A stretch of 64,000 nt of DNA from Micromonospora avicenniae (GCF_900156065.1 NZ_FTNF01000027.1:1-64000); one strand, 5' to 3'; positions 25,270 through 34,069 are shown, numbered from the stretch's first letter. Notes: generated from the sequence alone by a model not told the origin. Program-made: numbers and translations.

Positions 25270-26682
25270 ATGAACATTCTCGCGCTCGACCTGGGCACTT
25301 CGTCGGTTCGCGGGCTGGTCCTGGACGAGGACACGCAGCCCGTGCCGGGTGCCCTCGCGCGGCGGAAGGTCAGCCTCGCCGTCGGCGACGACGGCACCGG
25401 CACGCTGGAAGGGCCGGTCTACCTGGCCTGCCTCGTCGAGTGTCTGGACGAGCTCGCCGAGTTCGGGCACCTGCGCGACGTCGGGCTGGTCGCGGTCTCC
25501 GGGCAGTGGCACTCGGTGGTCCCGCTGGACGCCGCCGGTGAACCGCTCGGGCCGGCGCTCACCTGGCTCGACACCCGGCCGGTGCCGCCCGCGTCGGCCG
25601 CGGGTCCGGCCGACCCCGACGACTACCACCAGCGCACCGGCACCTGGTGGCACCGCGGCTACTGGTCCGTACGACTGCCGTGGTTGCGGGAGCAGACCGG
25701 CGGACGGGTGGCGAGGTTCGCCGGCGTGGCCGAGTACGTGCTGGGTCAACTCCTCGACGAGGCGCCGATGTCCATCTCCCAGGCGTCCGGCACCGGCCTG
25801 CTCGATCTGCGTTCGCTGGCCTGGGACGAGGAGGCCCTCGCGCTCGCCGGTGCGCGGCCCGGCGAGCTGCCGGAGCTCGCTCCGCTGCAGTGGCGCGGGC
25901 GGCTCCGGCCCGACTCGGCGAAGAGGTGGCCGGCGCTGGCCGGTGTGGGCTGGACCGCCGTGGTGGGTGACGGTGGGGCGTCGAACGTCGGCTCGGGCTG
26001 CGCCGATCCGAGCCGGGCGGCGGTGACCGTCGGCACCTCGGCGGCGGTACGGCTGATGCAACGGGTGCCGGCCGGGCAGGAGATGCCCCGGCTGCCCGAG
26101 CGGTTGTGGCGGTACCGGGTCGATCACGACCACGTGGTGACCGGGGCGGCGTACTCCTGCGGAGGGAACCTCTTCTCCTGGGCCAGCCGGGAGTTGCGGC
26201 TGCCCGCCGGCGCCGAACTGGACGCGGCGTTGGCGCTGGTGCCGCCCGGCGGGGGCCGTCCGGCCGACCCCCGCTACGGCGGCGACCGGCCGCCGGGCCT
26301 GGCGCCGGCCGGCAGCGGCGAGCTGCGCGGGCTGAGCTTCGGCACCACGGCGGTGGACATTCTGGCCGGGCTCATGCAGGGCCTGTGCGGGTTGGTGGCA
26401 CGGGATCTCGAGGTGCTCGAGTCCACTGTCGACCGGCAGGTGTCGGTGGTGTTGGGCGGCGGGGCGATGGCTGCGTCGATCTGGTGGCGGCAGGCGTTCG
26501 CGGCGGCGCTCGCCCCGCGAGCGGTGTCGCATCAGCGGAACCCGGAGATCGGTGCGACCGGCGCGGCGTTGGTCGCACTGGGTCGGTTCGAGGTGGCCGT
26601 CGAGTTGGCCGACATCAGCCGGACGGATGAGTTGATCTCACCGACCACGACAGGTCGACCCCGTCCACAGTATCCTTCCTAG
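25270..26682 (+). CDS. FGGY family carbohydrate kinase (gluconokinase/xylulokinase type)
   Basis: 470 residues from ATG 25270; a TAATTT box lies eight bases upstream. The N-terminal actin-like phosphate loop is ALDLGTSSVRGLVLD, VSGQWHSVVPLD and TWLDTRP follow. The C-terminal ATP domain holds TVGTSAAVRLM, GGNLFSWASREL and VVLGGGAMAASIWWRQAFA. The family phosphorylates open-chain or cyclic sugars and polyols. The gluconokinase-like layout is my best guess; xylulose or another pentulose remains possible. No sugar transporter lies directly beside it. It is divergent from the trp leader region. Confidence 0.8.
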   Translation: MNILALDLGTSSVRGLVLDEDTQPVPGALARRKVSLAVGDDGTGTLEGPVYLACLVECLDELAEFGHLRDVGLVAVSGQWHSVVPLDAAGEPLGPALTWLDTRPVPPASAAGPADPDDYHQRTGTWWHRGYWSVRLPWLREQTGGRVARFAGVAEYVLGQLLDEAPMSISQASGTGLLDLRSLAWDEEALALAGARPGELPELAPLQWRGRLRPDSAKRWPALAGVGWTAVVGDGGASNVGSGCADPSRAAVTVGTSAAVRLMQRVPAGQEMPRLPERLWRYRVDHDHVVTGAAYSCGGNLFSWASRELRLPAGAELDAALALVPPGGGRPADPRYGGDRPPGLAPAGSGELRGLSFGTTAVDILAGLMQGLCGLVARDLEVLESTVDRQVSVVLGGGAMAASIWWRQAFAAALAPRAVSHQRNPEIGATGAALVALGRFEVAVELADISRTDELISPTTTGRPRPQYPS

Positions 26683-26776
26683 ACTTCGACCGCGCTCGAG
26701 CCGTTGACACGGCTCTCGCGCCTGGTTGGATGGACTCCGCTCCCCGGTCGCGGTGGACGCGAGGGGAGGAGGCAGC

Positions 26777-29269
26777 GTGGGCGTAGGTGCGGGCCCGGCG
26801 CTCGGGGCGGTGCCCAACCATCGCCGTCGTCACTTCGACGAACGGGTCGTGCCGCACCGGCGCCGCTCGCCGTTGCGACTGCGCGACTGGCGCATGGGCA
26901 CGAAGCTCGCCACCGTCCTGGTCGTCCCGTCGGTGGCGTTCCTCGTGCTGGCGGGTGTGCAGACCAGCACCCTGGTCGGGCAGACCACGGTGCTCGGTGA
27001 CTTCGCCGAACAGGTCGGCATCGGTCGGCAGATCACCGCGGCGGTGCACCGTGTCCAGCAGGAACGGGACCGCACGGCCGGTGAGCTCGCCGAGCTGCGC
27101 CGTGCGGCGGGCGCGGCCGACCGTACCGCTGCGATCGAGGCGTTGGAGCCGTTGCAGGCGGCCACCGACCGGGCCATCGCGGACCTGCGCCGGGCGGCGG
27201 AGCCGCTGGCGGACGCGGACGCGTCGTGGCGGGTGGCGTACTCCGAGGTGCTTGAGGCGTACGACCGGGTCGTCTACATCCGTCCCGCGGTGCCACCCGC
27301 GGTGCTCAGCAGCGACACGATCCTGAGCAACTACCACCGGGCGGTCGGCACCTTGCTCGACCTGCTCGCCGAACCGGATCCGGGCCAGGGGCGTACGGCG
27401 CTCAGTGACGCCGTCCTGCGCTACGTGCAGTTCGCTCGCGTCAAGGAACTCTCCTCCCGGATCCGGGCCGAGCTCTACGCGGCCGCCCGGGCCGGCCGGT
27501 ACGGGTCGGAGGACCAGGTCGTTCTCTCCGACCTTCGTGCCCAGCAGCTCACCGCGCTCGGCGCGTTCCGGGTCGCCGCGACCAGCGAGCAGATCCGCCG
27601 GTACGACCGGATGTCGGTCGATCCGGCGTTCGCCGCCGCGGCCGAGTTGGAGGAACGCAGCCTGCCCACCGGCGGGGCGGTGCCCGAGGTTCTGCCCGCG
27701 TCGCAGTGGTGGCCGGCCAGCGAGGAGCGGCAGGAGCTGCTGCGGCAGGCCGAGGAGAGTGTGCTGGCCGACGCGGTCCGACAGGCCGACGACGCCGCGG
27801 CGGGCCAGCTGCGTACGACGCTGCTGGTGGCCGGCGGGATCGTCGCGGTGCTGCTGGTCGCCGTGCTCGTCTCGTTGCTCATCGGTAGGTCGATCGCCCG
27901 GTCCATGCGCCTGCTGCGCGGCCAGGCCCTGCGGATCGCCCAGGTCGAGCTGCCGGACGCCCTGGACCGGCTGCGAACCGTCAGCGGTGGGGTGCCGCAC
28001 ATCGAGGTCGCCCCGGCGGTGGTCCGTTCGCTGGACGAGATCGGGGAGCTGGCGGAGGCGTTCGTGGCGGTGCACCGCAGCGCGGTCAGCGTCGCGGTCG
28101 AGCAGGCGGCGATGCGGCGCAACGTCAACGCCATGTTCGTGAACCTGGCCCGGCGCAGCCAGGTGCTGGTGGAGCGGCAGCTCGAACTGCTCGACGACCT
28201 GGAGCGTGAGGAGAACGACCCGGACCAGTTGGAGAACCTGTTCAAGCTGGACCACCTGGCTGCCCGCATGCGGCGCAACGACGAGAGCCTGCTGGTGCTC
28301 GCCGGTACGGAGTCCACCCGGCGGTGGCAACGGCCGGTCGCGCTCGGCGCCGTCCTGCTCGCCGCCGCCGCCGAGATCGAGCAGTACCGGCGGGTTCGCC
28401 ACGAGTCGGTGCCCGACCTGTACCTGGTCGGTCACACGGTCGGGGAGCTGGTGCACCTGCTCGCCGAGCTGTTGGAGAACGCGACCGCCTTCTCCCGGCC
28501 CGACACCGTGGTCTCGGTGAACGCCCGCGTCGACGGCGCGGACGCCGTCGTCGAGATCACCGACCGGGGGCTGGGCATGAGTCCGGCGGCGCTGGCCGAG
28601 GCGAACGGCGTTCTCGCCACGCCGCCGGCCGCCGACGTCGCGACAGTCGAACGGATGGGCCTGTTCGTGGTCAGTCACCTGGCGGCCCGTCTCGGGGTCC
28701 GGGTGCGGCTGCACGGCGGTCAGCAGGGCCTGGTCGCGGTGCTCCAGCTGCCGGGCTCGTTGCTGGCTGCGGCGCCGGCGGAACAGGTGGCGGGGACGGT
28801 CCCGGCCCGGATGCTGACCACCGGGGAAGGGGTGGCCACGGCGGGCGGCCCGGACGACCAGCCGGTGGCGGGCCGCCGGCCGGTCACGGTGCCCCGGCAG
28901 GGACGACCGGTGCCGGTCCGGGCCGAGAACGTGCTCACGCCGGCCACCGGTGGGACGGGTGGCGGCTGGTGGTCCCGGAAGGCGCCGTCGGCACCCGCTC
29001 GGCCCGGGCCGGCCATGTCGCCCGAGGCTCCGGTGACGGGGGGCGTGAACGCACGCGGTCTGCCGACGCGCGTGCCGATGGCCCAGCTCGCGGCGATGAG
29101 CGGGTCGATCAGGCCGCAGCCGGGGCCGTCGACGCACGACCCGGACCCGGACGCGGTCGGCGGAATGCTCTCCCGCCTCTACAGCGGAGTACGGCGGGCG
29201 GAGGCGGAGGACACCACCGAGATACCTGTGCCGCCTACCGGTGGGCGCAGGGAAGGAGGACGACAGTGA
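26777..29269 (+). CDS. cvnA: conservon-type sensor histidine kinase with nitrate-sensor-like domain (CvnA)
   Basis: 830 residues from GTG 26777, four bases after AGGAGG, which beats the earlier TTG. A basic cytoplasmic tail precedes membrane helix 1 (about 44-62), an all-helical extracellular NIT-type sensor (about 65-345), helix 2 (about 349-372), a HAMP-like stretch and a histidine-kinase ATPase (LLENATAFSRPD near 565, ITDRGLGMS, MGLFVVSHLAARLGVRV). The C-terminal ~170 residues are Pro/Gly-rich. No classic phospho-accepting H-box is obvious. It overlaps the roadblock gene by four bases, as cvnA and cvnB do in streptomycete conservons. Confidence 0.85.
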   Translation: MGVGAGPALGAVPNHRRRHFDERVVPHRRRSPLRLRDWRMGTKLATVLVVPSVAFLVLAGVQTSTLVGQTTVLGDFAEQVGIGRQITAAVHRVQQERDRTAGELAELRRAAGAADRTAAIEALEPLQAATDRAIADLRRAAEPLADADASWRVAYSEVLEAYDRVVYIRPAVPPAVLSSDTILSNYHRAVGTLLDLLAEPDPGQGRTALSDAVLRYVQFARVKELSSRIRAELYAAARAGRYGSEDQVVLSDLRAQQLTALGAFRVAATSEQIRRYDRMSVDPAFAAAAELEERSLPTGGAVPEVLPASQWWPASEERQELLRQAEESVLADAVRQADDAAAGQLRTTLLVAGGIVAVLLVAVLVSLLIGRSIARSMRLLRGQALRIAQVELPDALDRLRTVSGGVPHIEVAPAVVRSLDEIGELAEAFVAVHRSAVSVAVEQAAMRRNVNAMFVNLARRSQVLVERQLELLDDLEREENDPDQLENLFKLDHLAARMRRNDESLLVLAGTESTRRWQRPVALGAVLLAAAAEIEQYRRVRHESVPDLYLVGHTVGELVHLLAELLENATAFSRPDTVVSVNARVDGADAVVEITDRGLGMSPAALAEANGVLATPPAADVATVERMGLFVVSHLAARLGVRVRLHGGQQGLVAVLQLPGSLLAAAPAEQVAGTVPARMLTTGEGVATAGGPDDQPVAGRRPVTVPRQGRPVPVRAENVLTPATGGTGGGWWSRKAPSAPARPGPAMSPEAPVTGGVNARGLPTRVPMAQLAAMSGSIRPQPGPSTHDPDPDAVGGMLSRLYSGVRRAEAEDTTEIPVPPTGGRREGGRQ

Positions 29270-29688
29270 CGACCTTGAGTCAGGAGGCGCGGGACCTGAG
29301 CTGGCTGGTCAGCGGCTTCGCCGAGCGGGTGCCGGGGGTGGCCCACGCGGCGGTGGTCTCCTCGGACGGGCTGCTGGTGGCGATCTCCGATCACCTGCCC
29401 AGGGACAACGCGGACAAGCTCGCCGCGGTGACCTCCGGGCTGATGAGCATCACCTCGGGCGCGGCGCAGATCTTCGACGGGGACGTGGTCAAGCAGACGG
29501 TCGTCGAGATGGGCCGGGGCTACTTCCTCGTCATGCAGGTGCGTGACGGGTCGATCCTCGCCACCCTCGCGGCCGGGGACGCCGACATCGGCGTGGTGGG
29601 CTACGAGATGGCCCGGCTGGCCAAGCAGGCGGGGGAGATGCTCACTCCGGCGCTGCGGGCCGAGCTGCAGCAGGCGTTGCCGCGCTGA
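29266..29688 (+). CDS. cvnB: roadblock/LC7 domain protein (CvnB)
   Basis: 140 residues from GTG 29266, preceded by GAAGGAGGACGAC. One roadblock/LC7 domain: LSWLVSGFAERVPGVAHAAVVSSDGLL, then SIT-SGAAQIFDGDVVKQTVVEM and YFLVMQVRDGSILATLA. In conservons this protein bridges the sensor kinase and the small GTPase CvnD. Here no cvnC (DUF742) or cvnD gene follows; the next gene is convergent, so the module is incomplete. Confidence 0.88.
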   Translation: MTTLSQEARDLSWLVSGFAERVPGVAHAAVVSSDGLLVAISDHLPRDNADKLAAVTSGLMSITSGAAQIFDGDVVKQTVVEMGRGYFLVMQVRDGSILATLAAGDADIGVVGYEMARLAKQAGEMLTPALRAELQQALPR

Positions 29689-29707
29689 CCGGCGGGGTCC
29701 TCTCCGT

Positions 29708-29742
29708 GGCCGGTGACCCGCGGGCGCGCGGGTCCGCCGGCC
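29708..29742 (+). terminator. hairpin between cvnB and beta-glucosidase
   Basis: Eight-bp perfect core GACCCGCG/CGCGGGTC with GGCG loop, extended by GGCCGG/CCGGCC after a small bulge. Convergent genes flank it. A second GC-only hairpin (CCCGGGC/GCCCGGG) follows at about 29748-29774. Confidence 0.6.
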
Positions 29743-29788
29743 CGGGCCCCGGGCTCGGCGTGCCGGGCCCGGGGCGGTGCGTCGCTGC

Positions 29789-31117
29789 TCAGAAGCCGTT
29801 GTCGGCGATGACGGCGCGGTACCAGTGGGCGCTGCGCTTGAGGATGCGCCGCTGGGTCGCGTAGTCCACGTACACCAGGCCCCAGCGCTGGTCGTACCCC
29901 TCGTCCCATTCGAAGTTGTCGAGCAGCGACCAGACGTGGAAGCTCTCCAGCGGTACCCCGGCCGTCACCGCCCGGTGCGCGGCGGCCAGATGGTCCCGGA
30001 GGAAGGCGACCCGTCCGGCGTCGTCGACGGTGCCGTCGGCGTTCAGGCTGTCCGCTGTGGGCAGTCCGTTCTCCGTCACGGTGAGCGGGACCGGCCCGTA
30101 GTCGCGGGTGACCCGGGTCAGGATGTCGTACATCCCCTGTGGGTAGATCTGCTGCCAGTCGGCCTCCGAGGTCGGCCAGCGTCGTGCGGTGCCGCCGCCG
30201 GCCGTCACGTAGATCGGCGTGTAGTACTGCACCGCGAGGATGTCGATCGGCGACGAGATGATCTCCAGGTCCCCGTCGGCGATGCCCTGCACCATCCGGC
30301 TCTGCGGTCCGAGGTCCGCGAGTACGTCCTGCGGATAGCGGCCGGCGAAGACGGAGTCGAGGTAGAGGCGGTTCTCGTAGCCGTCGTAGAGCCGGGCGGC
30401 GGCCGCCGCCTCGGGCGAGTCGTCGGCGGGGTAACAGGGGTGCAGGTTCAGCGCCGGTCCGATGCGACCGGGGCCGGTGGCGCGCAGTGCCCGTACGGCG
30501 AGTCCGTGCGCGAGTTGCAGGTGGTGGGCGACCAGGTAGGCGGCCTCGGGGTCCTGCCGGCCGGGTGCGTGGTGCCCGGAGAGGTATCCGTTCTGCACGA
30601 CCGTCTTCGGTTCGTTGATGGTGAGCCAGACCGGTACCCGGTCGCCGAGCGCGCGGAACACCTTCTCGGCGTAGTCGGCGAAGCGGTAGGCGGTGTCCCG
30701 CGACTCCCAGCCGCCGGCGTCCTGGAGGGTCTGCGGCAGGTCCCAGTGGAACAGGGTGGCCATCGGGGCGATGCCGCGTTCGTGCAGGCCGTCGACGAGC
30801 CGGCGGTAGAAGTCGAGGCCGCGCTGGTTGGGCGCGCCGGTGCCGTCGGGCTGGATCCGCGGCCAGGCGATGGAGAACCGGTAGCTACCCAGCCCGAGGT
30901 CGCGCATCAGGTCGAGGTCCTCGCGGTACCGGCGGTAGTGGTCGGCGGCCACGTCGCCGGTGTCGCCGTTGCGGGTACGCCCGGGGGTTCGGCTGAAGGT
31001 GTCCCAGACCGACTCGCCCCGGCCGTCCTCCTTCACCGCCCCCTCGATCTGGTAGGCGGACGTGGACGCTCCCCAGACGAAGCCGGGTGGGAAACGCAGC
31101 GGGGTAGGCATCGACAT
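29789..31117 (-). CDS. GH1 family beta-glucosidase
   Basis: 442 residues from ATG 31117 with AAGGAGAA five bases upstream. Full-length GH1 barrel: FPPGFVWGASTSAYQIEGA start, YRFSIAWPRIQPDGTG, HWDLPQTL, the acid/base glutamate in LTINEPKTV near residue 169, the nucleophile in LTVTENGLP near 349, and FHVWSLLDNFEWDEGY near 397-412. It should hydrolyse cellobiose and other beta-glucosides in the cytoplasm, as no signal peptide is present. A CebR-type operator lies 35 bp upstream of the start, linking it to cellobiose induction. No CebEFG transporter lies in the window. Confidence 0.93.
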   Translation of the reverse strand: MSMPTPLRFPPGFVWGASTSAYQIEGAVKEDGRGESVWDTFSRTPGRTRNGDTGDVAADHYRRYREDLDLMRDLGLGSYRFSIAWPRIQPDGTGAPNQRGLDFYRRLVDGLHERGIAPMATLFHWDLPQTLQDAGGWESRDTAYRFADYAEKVFRALGDRVPVWLTINEPKTVVQNGYLSGHHAPGRQDPEAAYLVAHHLQLAHGLAVRALRATGPGRIGPALNLHPCYPADDSPEAAAAARLYDGYENRLYLDSVFAGRYPQDVLADLGPQSRMVQGIADGDLEIISSPIDILAVQYYTPIYVTAGGGTARRWPTSEADWQQIYPQGMYDILTRVTRDYGPVPLTVTENGLPTADSLNADGTVDDAGRVAFLRDHLAAAHRAVTAGVPLESFHVWSLLDNFEWDEGYDQRWGLVYVDYATQRRILKRSAHWYRAVIADNGF

Positions 31118-31151
31118 GTGTTCTCCTTGTGCGCCGGGCGCCCGCCGAGGG

Positions 31152-31165
31152 CGGGAGCGCTCCCA
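31152..31165 (-). promoter_or_regulatory. CebR-type LacI-family operator
   Basis: Palindrome GGGAGCGCTCCC at 31153-31164, matching 13 of 14 bases of the known CebR box TGGGAGCGCTCCCA (the outer left T is C). It lies 35 bp before the beta-glucosidase start, where a bound repressor would block transcription until cellobiose appears. Confidence 0.75.
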
Positions 31166-31295
31166 TGATTATGGCAGCACGGCCCGATCGGCGCTCCGCG
31201 TCAACCGTCCGACCATCCCACCGGAAAAACGGACGCGAAAAAGCGGCTGACGTGGGATCACGCGCCGGACCTCGACGGAGTAACGTACGTCACTT

Positions 31296-31325
31296 GAGAG
31301 GCCGCTCCCCCCGTGGCGGCCTCTC
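31296..31325. terminator. hairpin near DUF3159 gene end
   Basis: Ten-bp perfect arms GAGAGGCCGC/GCGGCCTCTC with a 10-nt loop. It sits 15 bp past the DUF3159 stop on the minus strand; on the plus strand it is followed by TTTCT, so it could also stop plus-strand transcription. Confidence 0.6.
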
Positions 31326-31339
31326 TTTCTGCACCGACG

Positions 31340-32047
31340 TCAGCGTTGCGCCGGATCGACCGGATGCCGCAACCCGGGGTGCCCGGCCGGCAGCGACCGG
31401 CGCACCACCACCCAGCTCACCGCCAACGCCACCGCCACCAGCGGCCAGGTGAGCGCGACCCGGGCCACCACCAGCGCCACCACCTGCCCGCCGAGATAGA
31501 GCGGAACGAAGACCGCGACGCGCAGCAGGTAGGTGGCGGTCCAGATCCAACTGCCCCGCCCGTACGCCCGCACCAGCGCCGCGTCCCGCCGCCACCGGGT
31601 GCGTTGGCCGAGCGCGGCGCCGACCACCACGCCGAGCAGCGGCCAGCGCAGCACGATGCTGACCGCCCACGCCAGCGCGCTGGCCGCGTTGGAGAGCAAC
31701 TGGAGCAGAAAGAAATCGGCCGCGCGACCGGTGCGCAACGCGATCAACGCCGCCACGCAGACCGCCAGCAGCCCGATCAGCACGGAACGAGGTCGGTCCC
31801 CCCGACGTAGCCGCCAGACCGCCACCACGGCCCCGGTGAGCACCGCCGCGCCGACCCCGACCCAGAGCGACTCGCCGCCCAGCAGCCAGCCCACCGCGAA
31901 CGCGACCGGCGGCACTGTCGCGTCGACCGCCCCGCGGCGGCCGCCGAGCAGGTCGGCGAGCGACTCCGACCGGCTCTGATCAGCCGCTGCCGAACCTTCG
32001 GAGGCGTCGGCCGAGGCCGGGGTGTCGTGCTGCGGTGCGCCGGTCAT
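31340..32047 (-). CDS. DUF3159 family membrane protein
   Basis: 235 residues from ATG 32047; GAGGAGGTG precedes it and rules out the longer frame. A polar Ala/Ser-rich tail and the SLADLLGGRRGAVDATVPP motif open the domain, followed by about six membrane helices and the conserved GSWIWTATYLLRVAVFVPLY near residues 165-185. DUF3159 proteins are actinobacterial inner-membrane proteins of unknown function, often found near deoxyuridine triphosphatase or membrane genes. It is divergent from the PAP2 gene. Confidence 0.85.
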   Translation of the reverse strand: MTGAPQHDTPASADASEGSAAADQSRSESLADLLGGRRGAVDATVPPVAFAVGWLLGGESLWVGVGAAVLTGAVVAVWRLRRGDRPRSVLIGLLAVCVAALIALRTGRAADFFLLQLLSNAASALAWAVSIVLRWPLLGVVVGAALGQRTRWRRDAALVRAYGRGSWIWTATYLLRVAVFVPLYLGGQVVALVVARVALTWPLVAVALAVSWVVVRRSLPAGHPGLRHPVDPAQR

Positions 32048-32124
32048 CGTCACCTCCTCGCCTCGCCTCCAACCTAACGGCACGAAGCGGGCGGGCCACC
32101 CGTTGCCCACGCGGCAGCGCTCGC

Positions 32125-32130
32125 TAACGT
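32125..32130 (+). promoter_or_regulatory. -10 box TAACGT for leaderless PAP2 gene
   Basis: TAACGT lies six bases before GTG 32137, with no Shine-Dalgarno between. Confidence 0.4.
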
Positions 32131-32136
32131 TGGCCC

Positions 32137-33018
32137 GTGCGGGCGACGGCAAGGGGTTGGACGGCGGTCTGGCTGGTCGTGTTCGTTCTGGTGCAGGTGG
32201 CCGCGTTCCTCGTGACCTGGCAGGTGGCGGTGCACACCGAACTCGGCCAGTGGGTCGACACCGTGGCGCTGACCGGCAACCGGATCGGGCAGGACCGCAT
32301 CGACGAACCGGTGGACCGGATCCTGAACGCCATGTCGGTGGTCTCGCTGCTGGCCGCGACCGCCGTGATCGGGTTCATCGCCCTGATGCGTGGCCGGATC
32401 GCGCTGGCGATCACCGCGACCCTGCTGATCGCCGGCGCCAACGTGACCACCCAACTGCTCAAGTACGGGCTGTCCCGCCCCGACCTCGGCATCGACCTCG
32501 CACGCATCTACGCCGGCAACAGCCTGCCGAGTGGGCACGCCGCCGTGGCGGCCTCCGTGGCGGTGGCGCTGGTGCTCGTTCTGCCGGCCAAGGTACGGGC
32601 GTTCGGCGCGTTCGTCGGCGCAGGCTACGCGGCCGCCGCCGGGGTGGCGACCCTCTCCGCCGGCTGGCACCGGCCCAGCGACGCGCTGGCCGCGTTCCTC
32701 GTCGTGGGTGTCTGGGCGGCACTGGCCGGACTGGTCCTGCTGTTCACCCAACGGGAACAGGCGCAGTTCTCCACCGCCGACGCCCACCGGGTCGCCTCGA
32801 CGGTGCTCGGCATCGGCGGAGTGATCGCCCTGGTGATCGCCGGGCTGTCCCTGGGCTGGTTGACGGACCTGCGCGCCGTCGAACCGGAGGAACTCACCCG
32901 GCGGGCGCTCTTCGTCGCCTACGCCGGCAGCGCGGCCGGCATCGCCGGAACGATGGCGGTGGTGATGGCGCTGGTCCTCGCCGTGGTGCACCGGCTGGTC
33001 CCGCGCCACCAGGGCTGA
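32137..33018 (+). CDS. PAP2 family phosphatase
   Basis: 293 residues from GTG 32137, six membrane helices. The three PAP2 motifs are present: KYGLSRPD near residue 109 (KxxxxxxRP), NSLPSGHAAVAAS near 128-140 (PSGH) and GWHRPSDALAAF near 174-185 (SRxxxxxHxxxD variant with GW before H). Members remove phosphate from undecaprenyl-PP, phosphatidic acid or related lipids at the membrane face. The C-terminal third adds three more hydrophobic segments. The substrate is not known. Confidence 0.88.
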   Translation: MRATARGWTAVWLVVFVLVQVAAFLVTWQVAVHTELGQWVDTVALTGNRIGQDRIDEPVDRILNAMSVVSLLAATAVIGFIALMRGRIALAITATLLIAGANVTTQLLKYGLSRPDLGIDLARIYAGNSLPSGHAAVAASVAVALVLVLPAKVRAFGAFVGAGYAAAAGVATLSAGWHRPSDALAAFLVVGVWAALAGLVLLFTQREQAQFSTADAHRVASTVLGIGGVIALVIAGLSLGWLTDLRAVEPEELTRRALFVAYAGSAAGIAGTMAVVMALVLAVVHRLVPRHQG

Positions 33019-33221
33019 GACGCGCTCAACAGGCGTAGATGCCGCGGCGAACTCGTGACCGGCAACCGCCTCGCGCACGTCGGTCACCAGCGGCGCGTCC
33101 GGCAGCTCCAACGGCTGTCCCGCTGCGCGCGTTACCCGCCGGGCCCGCACCGAAACGGCCGGGGAACCGGACGGCGTGCGCCGTGAGAGGGTACGAAGCG
33201 TAGCCGGTGAGGGGAGAAGCG

Positions 33222-33890
33222 GTGGACACGGTACGCGTGGCTTTCCGCGACGAGTGCGCCCGGCTGGGCGAGGTGCTGTCCGGACTGTCGGAGGCGGACC
33301 TGGACCGGCCCACCGACTGCCGGCCGTGGACCGTACGGGAACTGCTCGCCCACGTCCGCAGCGGCGCAGGCCGACTCACCGACATGCTCGCCGCGCCCGC
33401 CCCACCTCGGGCCGAGGTGGACGCCGCCACGTACTTCGGCGCGCCGAAGTTCACCCCGGAGGTCGACGCCGCCCGCATCGACAGCGGCCGGCGGGAGGCC
33501 CGTGAACTCGACGGCGCGGCGCTGGTGGCGGATTTCGACCGGGCCTGGCGGGGGGCCGAGGCCGCGGTCGCGGCCGCACCCGCCGACCGGGTGGTGCGCA
33601 CCCGCCACGGCGACGCGATGAGCGTCACCGAGTTCCTGCGTACCCGGGCGGTGGAGGTCGGCGTGCACGGCCTGGACCTGGCCGCCGCGCTCGCGCTGGA
33701 GCCGTGGCTCACCCCGACCGCCGCGCAGGTGATCGCCGGGCTGCTCACCGATGGGCGGCCGGTCCCGCCCGAGCTGGGCTGGGACCGGCTGACGCTGATC
33801 CGCAAGACCACCGGCCGGGCGCGGCTCAGCGGCCGGGAACAGGCGGTCGTCGACGCGGCCGGCTTCCGTTGGCTCTCCTTCGGCGGCTGA
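33222..33890 (+). CDS. maleylpyruvate isomerase/DinB-type mycothiol-dependent enzyme family protein
   Basis: 222 residues from GTG 33222, six bases after GGGGAG; GTG 33207 is less well placed. N-terminal DinB-like four-helix domain: ECARLGEVLSGLSEADLDRPTDCRPWTVRELLAHV near residues 10-45 with the metal-binding His in LLAHV, and a later RAVEVGVHGLDLAAAL near 143-158. The family uses mycothiol as thiol cofactor; most members have no assigned substrate. The stop codon lies inside the first unit of a 28-bp tandem repeat, so changes in the array could alter the C-terminus. Confidence 0.85.
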   Translation: MDTVRVAFRDECARLGEVLSGLSEADLDRPTDCRPWTVRELLAHVRSGAGRLTDMLAAPAPPRAEVDAATYFGAPKFTPEVDAARIDSGRREARELDGAALVADFDRAWRGAEAAVAAAPADRVVRTRHGDAMSVTEFLRTRAVEVGVHGLDLAAALALEPWLTPTAAQVIAGLLTDGRPVPPELGWDRLTLIRKTTGRARLSGREQAVVDAAGFRWLSFGG

Positions 33891-34005
33891 TCCGCCGGCC
33901 TCGGCAGCGGCCACCTGATCCGCCGGCCTCGGCAGCGGCCACCTGATCCGCCGGCCTCGGCAGCGGCCACCTGATCCGCCGGCCTCGGCAGCGGCCACCT
34001 GATCC
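33887..34005 (+). repeat. 28-bp minisatellite, four full copies plus partial
   Basis: Units begin at 33887, 33915, 33943 and 33971, identical to each other, with a 7-base partial unit at 33999. The first unit includes the TGA stop of the preceding gene. There are no spacers, so it is not a CRISPR. Each unit has a small GCCG/CGGC stem. Confidence 0.97.
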
Positions 34006-34007
34006 AC

Positions 34008-34069
34008 TCGGGCTCCTTGAAGTCGGGGTGTCAGCCCGCCGCGGATACCCCGACTTCAGGGAAGCCGAG
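34008..34069 (+). terminator. long hairpin terminator
   Basis: Perfect 12-bp inner arms TGAAGTCGGGGT/ACCCCGACTTCA (34018-34029, 34047-34058) with outer CTCGG/CCGAG pairing. It ends transcription coming from the DinB-type gene before the molybdate operon promoter. Confidence 0.75.

Noticed and set aside
25018..26532. Longer start for the anthranilate synthase giving a 1140-residue protein
   Set aside because: The extra part is the reverse of the FGGY kinase gene; ribosome site and family start are at 25017.
33887..34005. 28-bp repeats as a CRISPR array
   Set aside because: Copies are directly adjacent with no spacers and no cas genes are near.
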